Source: DASUAS01 sp963819475
Lineage (GTDB): Bacteria > Actinomycetota > Acidimicrobiia > IMCC26256 > DASPTH01
Assembly: GCA_963819475.1 (NCBI GenBank)
Contig: CAWFWE010000003.1
Span: 1 to 64,000, forward strand
Direction of reading: 5' to 3'
Length of the DNA stretch: 64,000 bases
The translations under genes were made by a program, and so were the position numbers. A model generated the notes under the pieces. That model worked only from the letters and a program-made list of their open reading frames with translations. It had not been told where the DNA came from and made no database searches. Of this stretch, positions 38,385-45,476 are shown piece after piece (the first letter of the stretch is position 1; each line of letters opens with the position of its first letter).

Positions 38385-38564
38385 ATGGACCGCCTGCGCA
38401 TGATCCTGATCCTGCGCGGGCTGCTCGCCGCGTTCTTCGTGGTGCTCGGCGTCGTCCTGGTCACGAGCGGCGACACGGTGTTCGGACTCTTCGCGATCGC
38501 GGTCGGCATCACCAACGCGGTGCTGATCGGCGTCCTCGTCCGGCGGGCGCGACCGCGTGGATGA
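38385..38564 (+). CDS. Small two-helix membrane protein
   Basis: A 59-residue protein missed by length cut-offs: MDRLRMILILRGLLAAFFVV begins it. Two hydrophobic helices (about residues 6-25 and 31-50) are joined by TSGDT, and the C-terminus is basic (RRARPRG). Its stop overlaps the ATG of the RDD gene (ATGA), and a TACGCT box sits 7 nt before its own ATG. Codon third positions are GC-rich. Coupling suggests it works with the RDD protein; function is unknown. Confidence 0.65.
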   Translation: MDRLRMILILRGLLAAFFVVLGVVLVTSGDTVFGLFAIAVGITNAVLIGVLVRRARPRG

Positions 38565-39103
38565 CGCGGCCGGCGTCCGCCGACGGGCACGACCCCACCC
38601 GGGTCATCACGCGGCGGTGCCTGGCACTGACGGTGGACGCGTTCCTGCTCGCCATCGTCCCGTTCCTGACCATCACCATCGTGGGCCGCGCCACCCTCCG
38701 CCGGGGCGACTGCCCGTCGCCGCTCCCACGCGGCCGGAATTGCCTCGCGCTCAACGGCCAGGCCCTGCTCGTCAACCAGGGCGCGTTCCTCGTGTTCTTC
38801 GGCGTGCTGGTGCTGCTCTACCTCGTGCTCTTCGTCGTCGTGCAAGGGATCACCGGCGCGACGCCGGGCAAGGCCCTGCTCGGCATCCGCGTGGTGCGGC
38901 CGGTCGGGAGCCCGGCGGGCCCGCTGCGTTCGCTCGTCCGGGCGGCCGCCTGGGTCGTCGACGGCATCGCGCTCCTCCTGCTCATTGCGTTGTGGAGCGC
39001 CTGGTTCACCCCCGGGCACCGTCGGGTGGGCGACTGGCTCGCCGGCACCTTCGTCGTGCGCCGCTCGGCCGCCTCGGCCAGCAAGACCACGCAGAGTGGT
39101 TAA
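38561..39103 (+). CDS. RDD family membrane protein
   Basis: A 180-residue protein with three to four helices. VITRRCLALTVDAFLLAIVPFLTITI contains the Arg and Asp residues that define the RDD domain. GATPGKALLGIRVV and HRRVGDWLAGTFVVRR are the other conserved blocks. Some RDD proteins are suggested to be transporters or assembly factors; function here is unknown. A 34-residue insert with two Cys (GDCPSPLPRGRNCLAL) after helix 1 may be a disulfide-bridged external loop. It is translationally coupled to the preceding 59-residue protein. Confidence 0.85.
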   Translation: MTRPASADGHDPTRVITRRCLALTVDAFLLAIVPFLTITIVGRATLRRGDCPSPLPRGRNCLALNGQALLVNQGAFLVFFGVLVLLYLVLFVVVQGITGATPGKALLGIRVVRPVGSPAGPLRSLVRAAAWVVDGIALLLLIALWSAWFTPGHRRVGDWLAGTFVVRRSAASASKTTQSG

Positions 39104-39106
39104 ACT
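39101..39106 (+). promoter_or_regulatory. -10 box of leaderless-type promoter for the CPBP protease
   Basis: TAAACT overlaps the stop codon of the RDD gene and ends 6 nt before the GTG at 39113. Confidence 0.45.
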
Positions 39107-39112
39107 CCCACT

Positions 39113-39937
39113 GTGGCGGCTGGAGCGGGGCGGGAACCGGCGTCGGCGCGCGTCGAGTTCGTGTGGAAGTGGTGCCGGTGGACCCGGTGGCCGCTCACAC
39201 CCGCGATCGTCGGCGTCGCCGCCCTGATCGTCGGGTTCGACGTGTGCACCGCGTGGCTCGGGTTCAACCTCGGCAGCCTCGGCGCGGTACCGGTCTCGCC
39301 GACGCTCCCGATCGAGCTGCTGCTCGTCGCCATGGTCGGGTGGCGGCGGCTCGGCCTCGACCGCACCAACCTCGCCGCGTGGCGCGAGTTCCTCGTGATC
39401 GCGAGCGCCGCGCTGCTGTTCGGCGTGTGGCAGTACTCGGCGCACCTCGGCGGGTTCGCCGAGGCGATCGGCCTCGTCCTGGCCGCGCTCGACGAAGAGG
39501 TCGTCTACCGCTTGGCGGTGCTGATCCTGGTGGGCGCGCTCGCGGCCCGGGTGAGCGGGCGCAACTGGCGGAACGCCGAGGACTGGGGCGTCGGTCCCGG
39601 CCTCGTCGCCATCGTCGCATCCGGTGTGATCTTCACCGTCCTGCCCGGCCACGTGGCACAGATGAGCGACACGCTCCACGCCCTGCCCTTCGTGTGCCTG
39701 GGCATGGTGCTCGGCTACGCGATGTTGCGCACCGGCGCGCTGCTCCCCGCGGTGGTCGTGCACGCCCTGCTCAACCTCGCCACCATCGCCGCGTTCGAGG
39801 GCGAGATCTCGACCGCGCTGCGCACCTCCCTCGCCGCCACCGCGCTCGTGGCTCTGGTGCTCGGAACCGTCGTGGCCGGACGCCGGCTCGGCCTCTTCCG
39901 GCTGGTACCGCTCGTCGAGATCGCGCCCGCGACCTGA
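39113..39937 (+). CDS. CPBP-family intramembrane metalloprotease
   Basis: A 274-residue membrane protein with about seven helices. Motif 1 DEEVVYR (EExxxR), motif 2 FTVLPGH (FxxxH-type) and motif 3 HALLN (HxxxN) are all present, giving the putative metal-binding and catalytic residues of the CAAX-protease/bacteriocin-processing family. Actinobacterial members have few known substrates. The GTG start has a TAAACT -10 box 6 nt upstream. It follows the RDD gene closely but has its own promoter signal. Confidence 0.87.
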   Translation: MAAGAGREPASARVEFVWKWCRWTRWPLTPAIVGVAALIVGFDVCTAWLGFNLGSLGAVPVSPTLPIELLLVAMVGWRRLGLDRTNLAAWREFLVIASAALLFGVWQYSAHLGGFAEAIGLVLAALDEEVVYRLAVLILVGALAARVSGRNWRNAEDWGVGPGLVAIVASGVIFTVLPGHVAQMSDTLHALPFVCLGMVLGYAMLRTGALLPAVVVHALLNLATIAAFEGEISTALRTSLAATALVALVLGTVVAGRRLGLFRLVPLVEIAPAT

Positions 39938-39987
39938 CCCACGGGTCCGCTCGGGCACGGCTCCGCTCCATCTCTTAGCGTGGTGGG

Positions 39988-40376
39988 GTGAGCTCCCCGC
40001 AGCTGCGCGTCGTCGGCCTCGACCACGTCGTGCTCAACGTGGCCGACGTCGAGCGGTCACTGGCGTTCTACTGCGGCGAGCTCGGGCTGCAGTCGGAGCG
40101 GGTCGACGAGTGGCGACGGGGCGATGCGCCGTTCCCGTCGGCGCGGGTCGATGTGCACACCATCCTCGACCTCCTCGCCGCGCCCCGCACCGGTGAGAAC
40201 GCCGACCACGTGTGCCTCGTGGTCGAGCCGGTCGACCTCGACGCGGTCAAGGCATCCGGCCGCTTCGATGTGGTCGACGGCCCGGCGCGCCGGTTCGGCG
40301 CGCGGGGGACGGCACGTCGCTGTACGTCCGCGATCCGGACGGCAACACCGTCGAGCTGCGCCACTACGGCACCTGA
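39988..40376 (+). CDS. VOC/glyoxalase family protein, one frameshift
   Basis: About 129 residues after repair. VVGLDHVVLNVADVERSLAFYCGELGL begins a single glyoxalase-like domain; ADHVCLVVEPVDLDAV is mid-domain. The expected ending DGTSLYVRDPDGNTVELRHYGT is one frame away: restoring one G in the five-G run at about 40303-40307 joins them and ends at TGA 40374-40376. Metal ligands (His in LDHVV and DHVCL, Glu in TVELR) are then complete. A TAGCGT -10 box (39976-39981) ends 6 nt before the GTG. Substrate is unknown. Confidence 0.8.
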
Positions 40377-40382
40377 TCACGG

Positions 40383-40388
40383 TACGGT
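40383..40388 (+). promoter_or_regulatory. -10 box of leaderless-type promoter for the peroxiredoxin
   Basis: TACGGT ends 7 nt before the ATG at 40396, and just after the stop of the VOC gene. Confidence 0.45.
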
Positions 40389-40395
40389 TCTCCGC

Positions 40396-40845
40396 ATGGA
40401 CGTTGGAGACGTGGTCGACGACTTCGAGCTGCCCGACGAGACGGGCACCCCACGGAAGTTGAGCGACCTGCTCGCCAACGGCCCCGTGGTGCTGTTCTTC
40501 TACCCGGCGGCGATGACGACCGGATGCACCCGCGAGAGCTGCCACTTCCGTGATCTCGCGGCCGAGTTCGCCGCCGTCGGCGCGCAGCGTGTCGGCATCA
40601 GCCGGGACTCGGTCGACAAGCAGCACCAGTTCTCGGAGAAGCACGGGTTCGACTATCCGCTCCTCTCCGACGCCGACGGCACCGTCGCCACCATGATGGG
40701 TGTCGCCCGGAAGAAGGGGCCGCCCAAGCGGGTGACGTTCGTGATCGACCAGAACCGCCGGGTCGTCGAGGTGGTGAAGAGCGAGATCCGCATGAGCGTC
40801 CACGCGGATCGCGCTCTCGACGCGCTGAAGCAGCTCCAGCACTGA
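40396..40845 (+). CDS. bcp: PrxQ/Bcp-type peroxiredoxin
   Basis: A 149-residue thiol peroxidase. DFELPDETGTPRKLSDLLANGPVVLFFYPAAMTTGCTRESCHF contains the peroxidatic Cys in TTGCT and a second Cys five residues later (CTRESC), the Bcp/PrxQ arrangement. VGISRDSVDKQHQFSEKHGFDYPLLSDADGTVA and KRVTFVIDQNRRVVEV complete the fold. Reduces H2O2 and organic hydroperoxides using thioredoxin. One long open frame appears to fuse it to the VOC gene, but that is caused by the upstream frameshift. It has its own -10 box. Confidence 0.93.
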   Translation: MDVGDVVDDFELPDETGTPRKLSDLLANGPVVLFFYPAAMTTGCTRESCHFRDLAAEFAAVGAQRVGISRDSVDKQHQFSEKHGFDYPLLSDADGTVATMMGVARKKGPPKRVTFVIDQNRRVVEVVKSEIRMSVHADRALDALKQLQH

Positions 40846-40862
40846 CCGCCGCGAGGCGCGCC

Positions 40863-41132
40863 TCAGGTGCCGCCCTCGTCGTCCTCGGCTTCCACCACGA
40901 CGACGTCCTCCTCGATCGCCACCAGCTCGCCGTCGTCGTCGGTGACCGAGATCACCTCGTCGACCACGATCGTGCCGTCGGGTCCCTCGACCGCGACCGT
41001 CTCGTCGGTCGCGAGCACGTTGCCGTCGTCGTCGACGATCGCCTTGAGGTCATCGACCACCACCGTGCCGTCGTCACCGACCGCGGTCGTGACGACCTCG
41101 ACCTCGTCCAGCTCGTCCTGCTCGTCGCTCAT
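40863..41132 (-). CDS. Very acidic protein with four tandem beta-like repeats
   Basis: An 89-residue protein, MSDEQDELDEVE at the start, with roughly one third Asp/Glu and no Cys. It holds four imperfect repeats of about 16-18 residues centred on VGDDGTVVVDD, VDDDGNVLATDE, VEGPDGTIVVDE and VTDDDGELVAIEE. Each looks like a beta-hairpin with a DDG turn, ending in an acidic tail VVVVEAEDDEGGT. GAGGAG precedes the ATG. It could bind cations or act as an acidic chaperone; nothing shows which. It is divergent from the dienelactone hydrolase gene. Confidence 0.6.
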   Translation of the reverse strand: MSDEQDELDEVEVVTTAVGDDGTVVVDDLKAIVDDDGNVLATDETVAVEGPDGTIVVDEVISVTDDDGELVAIEEDVVVVEAEDDEGGT

Positions 41133-41176
41133 CGTGCTCCTCGTTGACATCCGGTGATGCCGTAGTGTCTCACACG

Positions 41177-41971
41177 GTGCCGGCCGAGCTCGCGGGGTTC
41201 ACGCAGACTTCATTCACGCACGACGGCATCAGCCGTCTGGTGTACGCGGGCGGCACCGGTCCCGCGGTCGTCGTGATCCACGAGGTCCCCGGGCTGCATC
41301 CCGGCGTCGTGGAGTTCGCGCAGCGGGTCGTCGACGCCGGGTTCAGCGTGCGGATGCCGTCGTTGTTCGGCACCCCCGGGCGCGAGGTGAGCGTGGGCTA
41401 CACGATGCGCGCCCTCGTCGAGGCGTGCGTGGCGCGTGAATTCACGGCGTTCGCGCTGGACCGCACGAGCCCGGTCATCGGGTGGTTGCGCCGGCTCGCG
41501 GCCGAGGCCCACGCCGAGTGCGGAGGCCCCGGCGTCGGCGCGGTCGGGATGTGCTTCACGGGTGGCTTCGCGCTCGGGATGATGGTCGACGACACGATGC
41601 TGGCGCCGGTGCTGAGCCAGCCGTCGCTGCCGTTCGGGGTGACCCGGTCGCGACGGCGCGCGGTGGGCGTCAGCGACGCCGACCTCGCCCGCGTGAAGGA
41701 ACGGGCCGCGGCCGGCGCCTGCCTCATGGGGCTCCGGTTCACGCACGATGCCGCGGTGCCCGAGGCGCGGTTCGACACGCTGCGGCGGGAGCTCGGCGAC
41801 GCGTTCATCGCGGTGGAGATCGATTCCTCCAAGGGAAATCCGCACGGGATCCCGCGGAGCGCACATTCGGTCCTCACCCAGCACCTCGTCGACGAGCCGG
41901 GTCACCCGACCCGCGAGGCGCTCGACCGGGTGCTGGCGTTCTTCGCCGATCGACTCCGCCCCGCCGCCTGA
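41177..41971 (+). CDS. Dienelactone hydrolase family protein
   Basis: About 264 residues, alpha/beta-hydrolase fold. VVVIHEVPGLHPGVVEFAQRVVDAGFSVRMPSLFG, GVGAVGMCFTGGFALGMM with Cys as nucleophile (GMCFTG), and NPHGIPRSAHS with the triad His are typical. Such enzymes open dienelactones or related esters; the real substrate is unknown. The start is uncertain: GTG 41177 follows a TAGTGT box (41163-41168), while GTG 41165 and TTG 41144 are in frame upstream. LtrA follows 8 bp after the stop. Confidence 0.83.
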   Translation: MPAELAGFTQTSFTHDGISRLVYAGGTGPAVVVIHEVPGLHPGVVEFAQRVVDAGFSVRMPSLFGTPGREVSVGYTMRALVEACVAREFTAFALDRTSPVIGWLRRLAAEAHAECGGPGVGAVGMCFTGGFALGMMVDDTMLAPVLSQPSLPFGVTRSRRRAVGVSDADLARVKERAAAGACLMGLRFTHDAAVPEARFDTLRRELGDAFIAVEIDSSKGNPHGIPRSAHSVLTQHLVDEPGHPTREALDRVLAFFADRLRPAA

Positions 41972-41979
41972 CGCGCTCG

Positions 41980-43146
41980 ATGCCGGAACCGCGCCCCGTC
42001 GAACCGCCTCGCGAGGTCGCATCGCACACGCTCGCCCAGATGGGCGTCTGGATCGAGCTGTTCTACGACCTCGTCTTCGTCGCCGCGATCCTCGTCTTCA
42101 GCTCGGCGGTGTCGCACCTGCACGACGGCGCACGCATCGGTTGGGTCGTGATCGTCTTCGCGGCGGTGTGGTGGATCTGGCTGTCGACCACGATCTTCAC
42201 CAACCGGTTCCGCATGACCGACCTCGGTCACCGCCTGCTCCTCCTCGTGCAGATGTTCCTGGTGGTGCTCATCGCGATCGAGGCCCGGGCCGGGGTGGTG
42301 GAGGACGAGACGTACCTCGCGGTCACTTACGGCGCGCTGGTCGGCACCGTCGCCGCCATGTACTGGCGCGCGTGGCGGCGGGACGGCGCCGACTCCGCGT
42401 TCGCCGGTCACCTCGCGGCGCTGAACACGGCGGCGGCCGCGTTGTTCGTGGTCGCCGCGCCATTGCCCGAGGCCCTCCGCATCGCGGTTGCCGCCGCCGG
42501 GATCGCGGTCGTGGTGCTCCCGGCGATCGCCCGGTCGAGTCGTTTGTCGGAGTTCCCGGCCATCGACGAGGAGCACCTCGTCGAGCGGTTGGGTGCCTTC
42601 ACGATCATCGTGTGCGGAGAATCGTTCGTGAAGGTTGCGATCGCGGTGAGCGACAGCACGGTGGACGGGATCGACGTGGTCGCTCTGGCGTTCCAGTTCG
42701 TGCTGACGTTCGCGTTGTGGGCCTCGTACTTCGAGGACATCCCACACGCAGGATTGAACCAGCGCCGGGCCGGGCCGTGGCTGGCCTGCCACCTGGTGAC
42801 CCAGCTCGGGATCGTGGGCACGGCCATCGGGGTGTCGAAGCTGGTCGCGCTGGGCTTCTTCGAGGAGCTCCCCGCCGAAGACATCCTCGAGATCATGGCG
42901 ACGCTCGCGCTCGTCTACCTCGGGCTGGCCGGCATCGGCCTCTGCACGCGCCGCCGGCCGATCCGGCCGCTGCTCCTCCTGCGGCTCGGCACCGCGCTGG
43001 TCGTGGCGTTCGCGGGGGTCGCCGCGTGGCAGCTCCCGTGGTTCGACCTCGTCGAGGGCGTCGCGGCGTTGACCCTGGTGGCGGTCGGGCACGCCTTCCT
43101 CGTCGCACGCCTGCGGGCCAGGACGGAGGTGGTCACGCTCGACTGA
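41980..43146 (+). CDS. Low-temperature requirement protein A (LtrA) family membrane protein
   Basis: A 388-residue protein with about ten helices. VASHTLAQMGVWIELFYDLVFVAAI is the diagnostic N-terminal block (xELFYDLVFV), followed later by ERLGAFTIIVCGESFVKVA, the second LtrA signature, and ALWASYFEDIP. Role is unknown beyond a genetic link to growth in the cold in Listeria. The ATG lies 8 bp after the dienelactone hydrolase stop, so the two are probably one operon. It converges on the Ddn-like gene. Confidence 0.9.
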   Translation: MPEPRPVEPPREVASHTLAQMGVWIELFYDLVFVAAILVFSSAVSHLHDGARIGWVVIVFAAVWWIWLSTTIFTNRFRMTDLGHRLLLLVQMFLVVLIAIEARAGVVEDETYLAVTYGALVGTVAAMYWRAWRRDGADSAFAGHLAALNTAAAALFVVAAPLPEALRIAVAAAGIAVVVLPAIARSSRLSEFPAIDEEHLVERLGAFTIIVCGESFVKVAIAVSDSTVDGIDVVALAFQFVLTFALWASYFEDIPHAGLNQRRAGPWLACHLVTQLGIVGTAIGVSKLVALGFFEELPAEDILEIMATLALVYLGLAGIGLCTRRRPIRPLLLLRLGTALVVAFAGVAAWQLPWFDLVEGVAALTLVAVGHAFLVARLRARTEVVTLD

Positions 43147-43149
43147 CGG

Positions 43150-43587
43150 TTACGACGCCGTTTCGAGCAGGACCACCGGGATGTCGCGCTCGGTCTTCGA
43201 CTGGTACTCGGAGTAGGGCGGCCACACCGCGGTCAGGCGCGGCCACCAGTGCCGCTTCTCCTCCGGGGTGGCGGTCCGGGCGCGGAAGTCGAGCACCTTG
43301 TCGCCGTCCTGCAGCGTGACGTCGGGGTTCGCCACGAGGTTCAGGTACCAGACCGGGTGCTGGGGCGCGCCACCGAGCGAGGCCACCACCGCGTAGACGC
43401 CGTCGTGCTCGATGCGCATCAGCGGGGTCTTGCGCAGCTTGCCGGTCTTGCGGCCCTTGGTGGTGAGGATCACGCACGGCGCGCCCTCCAGCGTTCCGCC
43501 CTCCTCGCCACCGGTCGCCTCGTACTGCTGCACCTGCTCGGAGACCCAGTCCCACGGGCTTGGTTCGTACTCACCGGTGAGCGGCAT
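43150..43587 (-). CDS. F420-dependent nitroreductase/quinone reductase (Ddn family)
   Basis: A 145-residue split-barrel protein. GAPCVILTTKGRKTGKLRKTPLMRIEHDGVYAVVASLGGAPQHPVWYLNLVANPDVTLQDGD is the Ddn signature, with the GRKTGKLRKTPL phosphate-binding loop for F420. RHWWPRLTAVWPPYSEYQSKTERDIPVVLLE is the conserved end. Family members reduce quinones or nitro-compounds with F420H2. With the two LLM enzymes it supports F420 production in the host. GAAAGGATC precedes the ATG. Confidence 0.92.
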   Translation of the reverse strand: MPLTGEYEPSPWDWVSEQVQQYEATGGEEGGTLEGAPCVILTTKGRKTGKLRKTPLMRIEHDGVYAVVASLGGAPQHPVWYLNLVANPDVTLQDGDKVLDFRARTATPEEKRHWWPRLTAVWPPYSEYQSKTERDIPVVLLETAS

Positions 43588-43617
43588 CGGCAGGATCCTT
43601 TCGGGGAGAGAGGACGC

Positions 43618-44429
43618 TCACCGTACCCGGAACGCCTCGAGGGGAATCGCGTCGGCGACCACGTGCGTCATGAGGTGCCCGGTGCCGAGGTCGTGCAGCT
43701 CGACCCACAATTGGGCCAGCCCCTCGTGCGCGCGGAGGATCCTCGCGGTGGCGCGCACCGGCCCGACCCGCATCGCCGACAGGTACCGCAGGTCGATGCT
43801 GGTGACGACGTACGCCGCCCCCTCGTCGGCGAGCACGTCTCGCACGCCCGTTCCGCGACGAGCGCGACCATGCCGCCCTGCAACGTGCCGCGGCCGTTGC
43901 CGACGCTCGGGTCGTGCTCGATCTCGACCACGCCGGGGGCGACGGCGGTGATGCCCGCGTGGTCCTCGATGGGGACGTCGAGCGACGCCGCGGGTGAGAA
44001 CGGCCAGTCGAGGTGGGACGGCAGCGTGATCCCGTCGGGCTCGGGCTCGCCCACGGTGACGAAGGTGGAGATCGCCAGCGCGTAGGGCTCGGTGTCCCCG
44101 GCCGCGGTGAACCACGTCTCGGCCACGGTCACCCGCCGCCCGACCTTCAGCAGGCGGCTCTCGTAGGTGAGGTCGGGGGCACCGGGGTTGCGCACCACGT
44201 GGACGCTGAGGTCCAGCGTCGGCGCGGCCGAGCCGAACGACTCGGACGCGTCGAGTCCGCCCGCGTTGTCGGCGTACGTGGCGAGCATGCCGATCCGCGG
44301 CATCACCGTGCCCGGCGCCTGGATCATGGGCTGGACGACCGCGCCGCCCACGATCACGTCGCCCCGGCGTTCCCACCACTGCGGACCGAGGTGGCGGATG
44401 AAGTGCGGGCGGTCGTCATCGAGCGTCAT
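43618..44429 (-). CDS. Hotdog-fold acyl-CoA thioesterase family protein, one frameshift
   Basis: About 270 residues after repair, with two hotdog-like halves. The first half contains GGAVVQPMIQAPGTVMPRIGMLATYAD and LTYESRLLKVGRRVTVAETWF. The second contains SVGNGRGTLQGGMVALVAE, the PaaI-type LQGG motif, and then YVVTSIDLRYLSAMRVGPVRATARIL and LWVELHDLGTGHLMTHVVAD. The frame breaks at about 43850-43856, where one base is missing between VALVAERA and RDVLADEGAA. A TAGCTT box (44437-44442) ends 7 nt before the ATG. Substrate is unknown. Confidence 0.75.
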
Positions 44430-44436
44430 GGCGAGA

Positions 44437-44446
44437 AAGCTATGGT
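44437..44446. promoter_or_regulatory. Overlapping divergent -10 boxes for thioesterase and LLM genes
   Basis: TAGCTT (44437-44442, minus) and TATGGT (44441-44446, plus) overlap by 2 bp. Each ends 7 nt before its ATG (44429 minus, 44454 plus). Simultaneous polymerase binding in both directions seems impossible. Confidence 0.5.
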
Positions 44447-44453
44447 CCCCGCC

Positions 44454-45437
44454 ATGCCGTACTCCGTGGTCCGCTTCAACTGCATCCAGCCCGGTCTCGA
44501 GCCCGGAGCGATGGCGAGGCGCTACCAGGCGTTCGTGGAGATGGCGGGCTATGCCGACGGGCACGATCTCCAGGCGATCTCGCTGGAGGAGCACCACGGA
44601 GCCGAGAACGGGTGGAGTCCGTCGCCGCTCGTCATGGCGGGGCTCGTGTTCGGGCGCACGCAGAAGATCCTGGCGACGATCAACGCGCTCCTCGTCCCGC
44701 TGCACGACCCCCTCCGCGTCGCCGAGGACATCGCGGTGCTCGACCTCGCCAGCGGCGGCCGGCTGATCGTCACGGGAGGCATCGGCTACCGGGAGAGCGA
44801 GTACGCCGCCCACGGGAAGGACTGGTCGAAGCGCGGCGCGCTGCAGGACGAGGCGATCGACGCGATGCTCAAGGCCTGGACCGGCGAGCCGTTCGAGTAC
44901 CGCGGAACGACCGTGCAGGTGACGCCCCGTCCGTTCACGCAACCGCATCCCGTGCTCATGCTGGGCGGGTCGAGCAAGGCGGCGGTGCGCCGGGCGGCGC
45001 GCTTCGGGCTCCCCTACATGCCGCCCGCCAACCTGCCCGAGCTGGAGGCGTACTACTACGAGCAGTGCCAGGCGCACGGTACGCAGGGCTTCTGCGCGAT
45101 GCCGGCGGAGCACACCGCGATGACCCACGTCGCCGCCGACCCCGAGCGGGTCTGGCGCGACCTCGGTCACCACTTCATGGAGGAAGCGGCGACCTACGCG
45201 GCCTGGCAGCCCGAAGGACAGACCTCCGCGGTGCACTCGCACGCGACGACCGTCGACGAGCTGCGGGCCGAGGGCATCTACGAGGTGGTCACGCCCGCCG
45301 AGCTGGTCGAACGGCTGGCCGCGAAGGGCCCCGCGGCCACGTGCAGCCTCCATCCGTTGGTGGGCGGCATGCCCGTCGACGAGGGTTGGAGCTCGCTGCG
45401 CCTGTACGTCGAAGAGGTGCTGCCCTCCTTGGGCTGA
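44454..45437 (+). CDS. LLM-class flavin/F420-dependent oxidoreductase
   Basis: A 327-residue luciferase-like protein. AISLEEHHGAENGWSPSPLVMAGLVFGRTQKILATINALLVPLHDPLRVAEDIAVLDLASGGRLIVTGGIGYRESEY is the classic bacterial luciferase-like block, followed by HPVLMLGGSSKAAVRRAARFGLPYMP. It differs clearly from the LLM protein at 7306 (subfamily with the EEHH motif), so the substrates should differ. The ATG lies 7 nt after TATGGT. F420 or FMN cannot be told from the sequence. Confidence 0.9.
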   Translation: MPYSVVRFNCIQPGLEPGAMARRYQAFVEMAGYADGHDLQAISLEEHHGAENGWSPSPLVMAGLVFGRTQKILATINALLVPLHDPLRVAEDIAVLDLASGGRLIVTGGIGYRESEYAAHGKDWSKRGALQDEAIDAMLKAWTGEPFEYRGTTVQVTPRPFTQPHPVLMLGGSSKAAVRRAARFGLPYMPPANLPELEAYYYEQCQAHGTQGFCAMPAEHTAMTHVAADPERVWRDLGHHFMEEAATYAAWQPEGQTSAVHSHATTVDELRAEGIYEVVTPAELVERLAAKGPAATCSLHPLVGGMPVDEGWSSLRLYVEEVLPSLG

Positions 45438-45476
45438 GCGGCGCGACCACGGACGCAACCACGGAGGGGAGCGGGG

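Noticed and set aside
39988..40845. Single 285-codon open frame that looks like a glyoxalase-peroxiredoxin fusion
   Set aside because: The junction segment is meaningless in that frame. The proper glyoxalase ending exists one frame away after a five-G run and has its own stop at 40374-40376, and the peroxiredoxin has its own -10 box and ATG.
40854..40865. Palindrome GAGGCGCGCCTC between the peroxiredoxin and acidic-protein genes
   Set aside because: It has no loop and is only 12 bp in GC-rich DNA, so chance is likely. It could contribute to termination but the evidence is thin.
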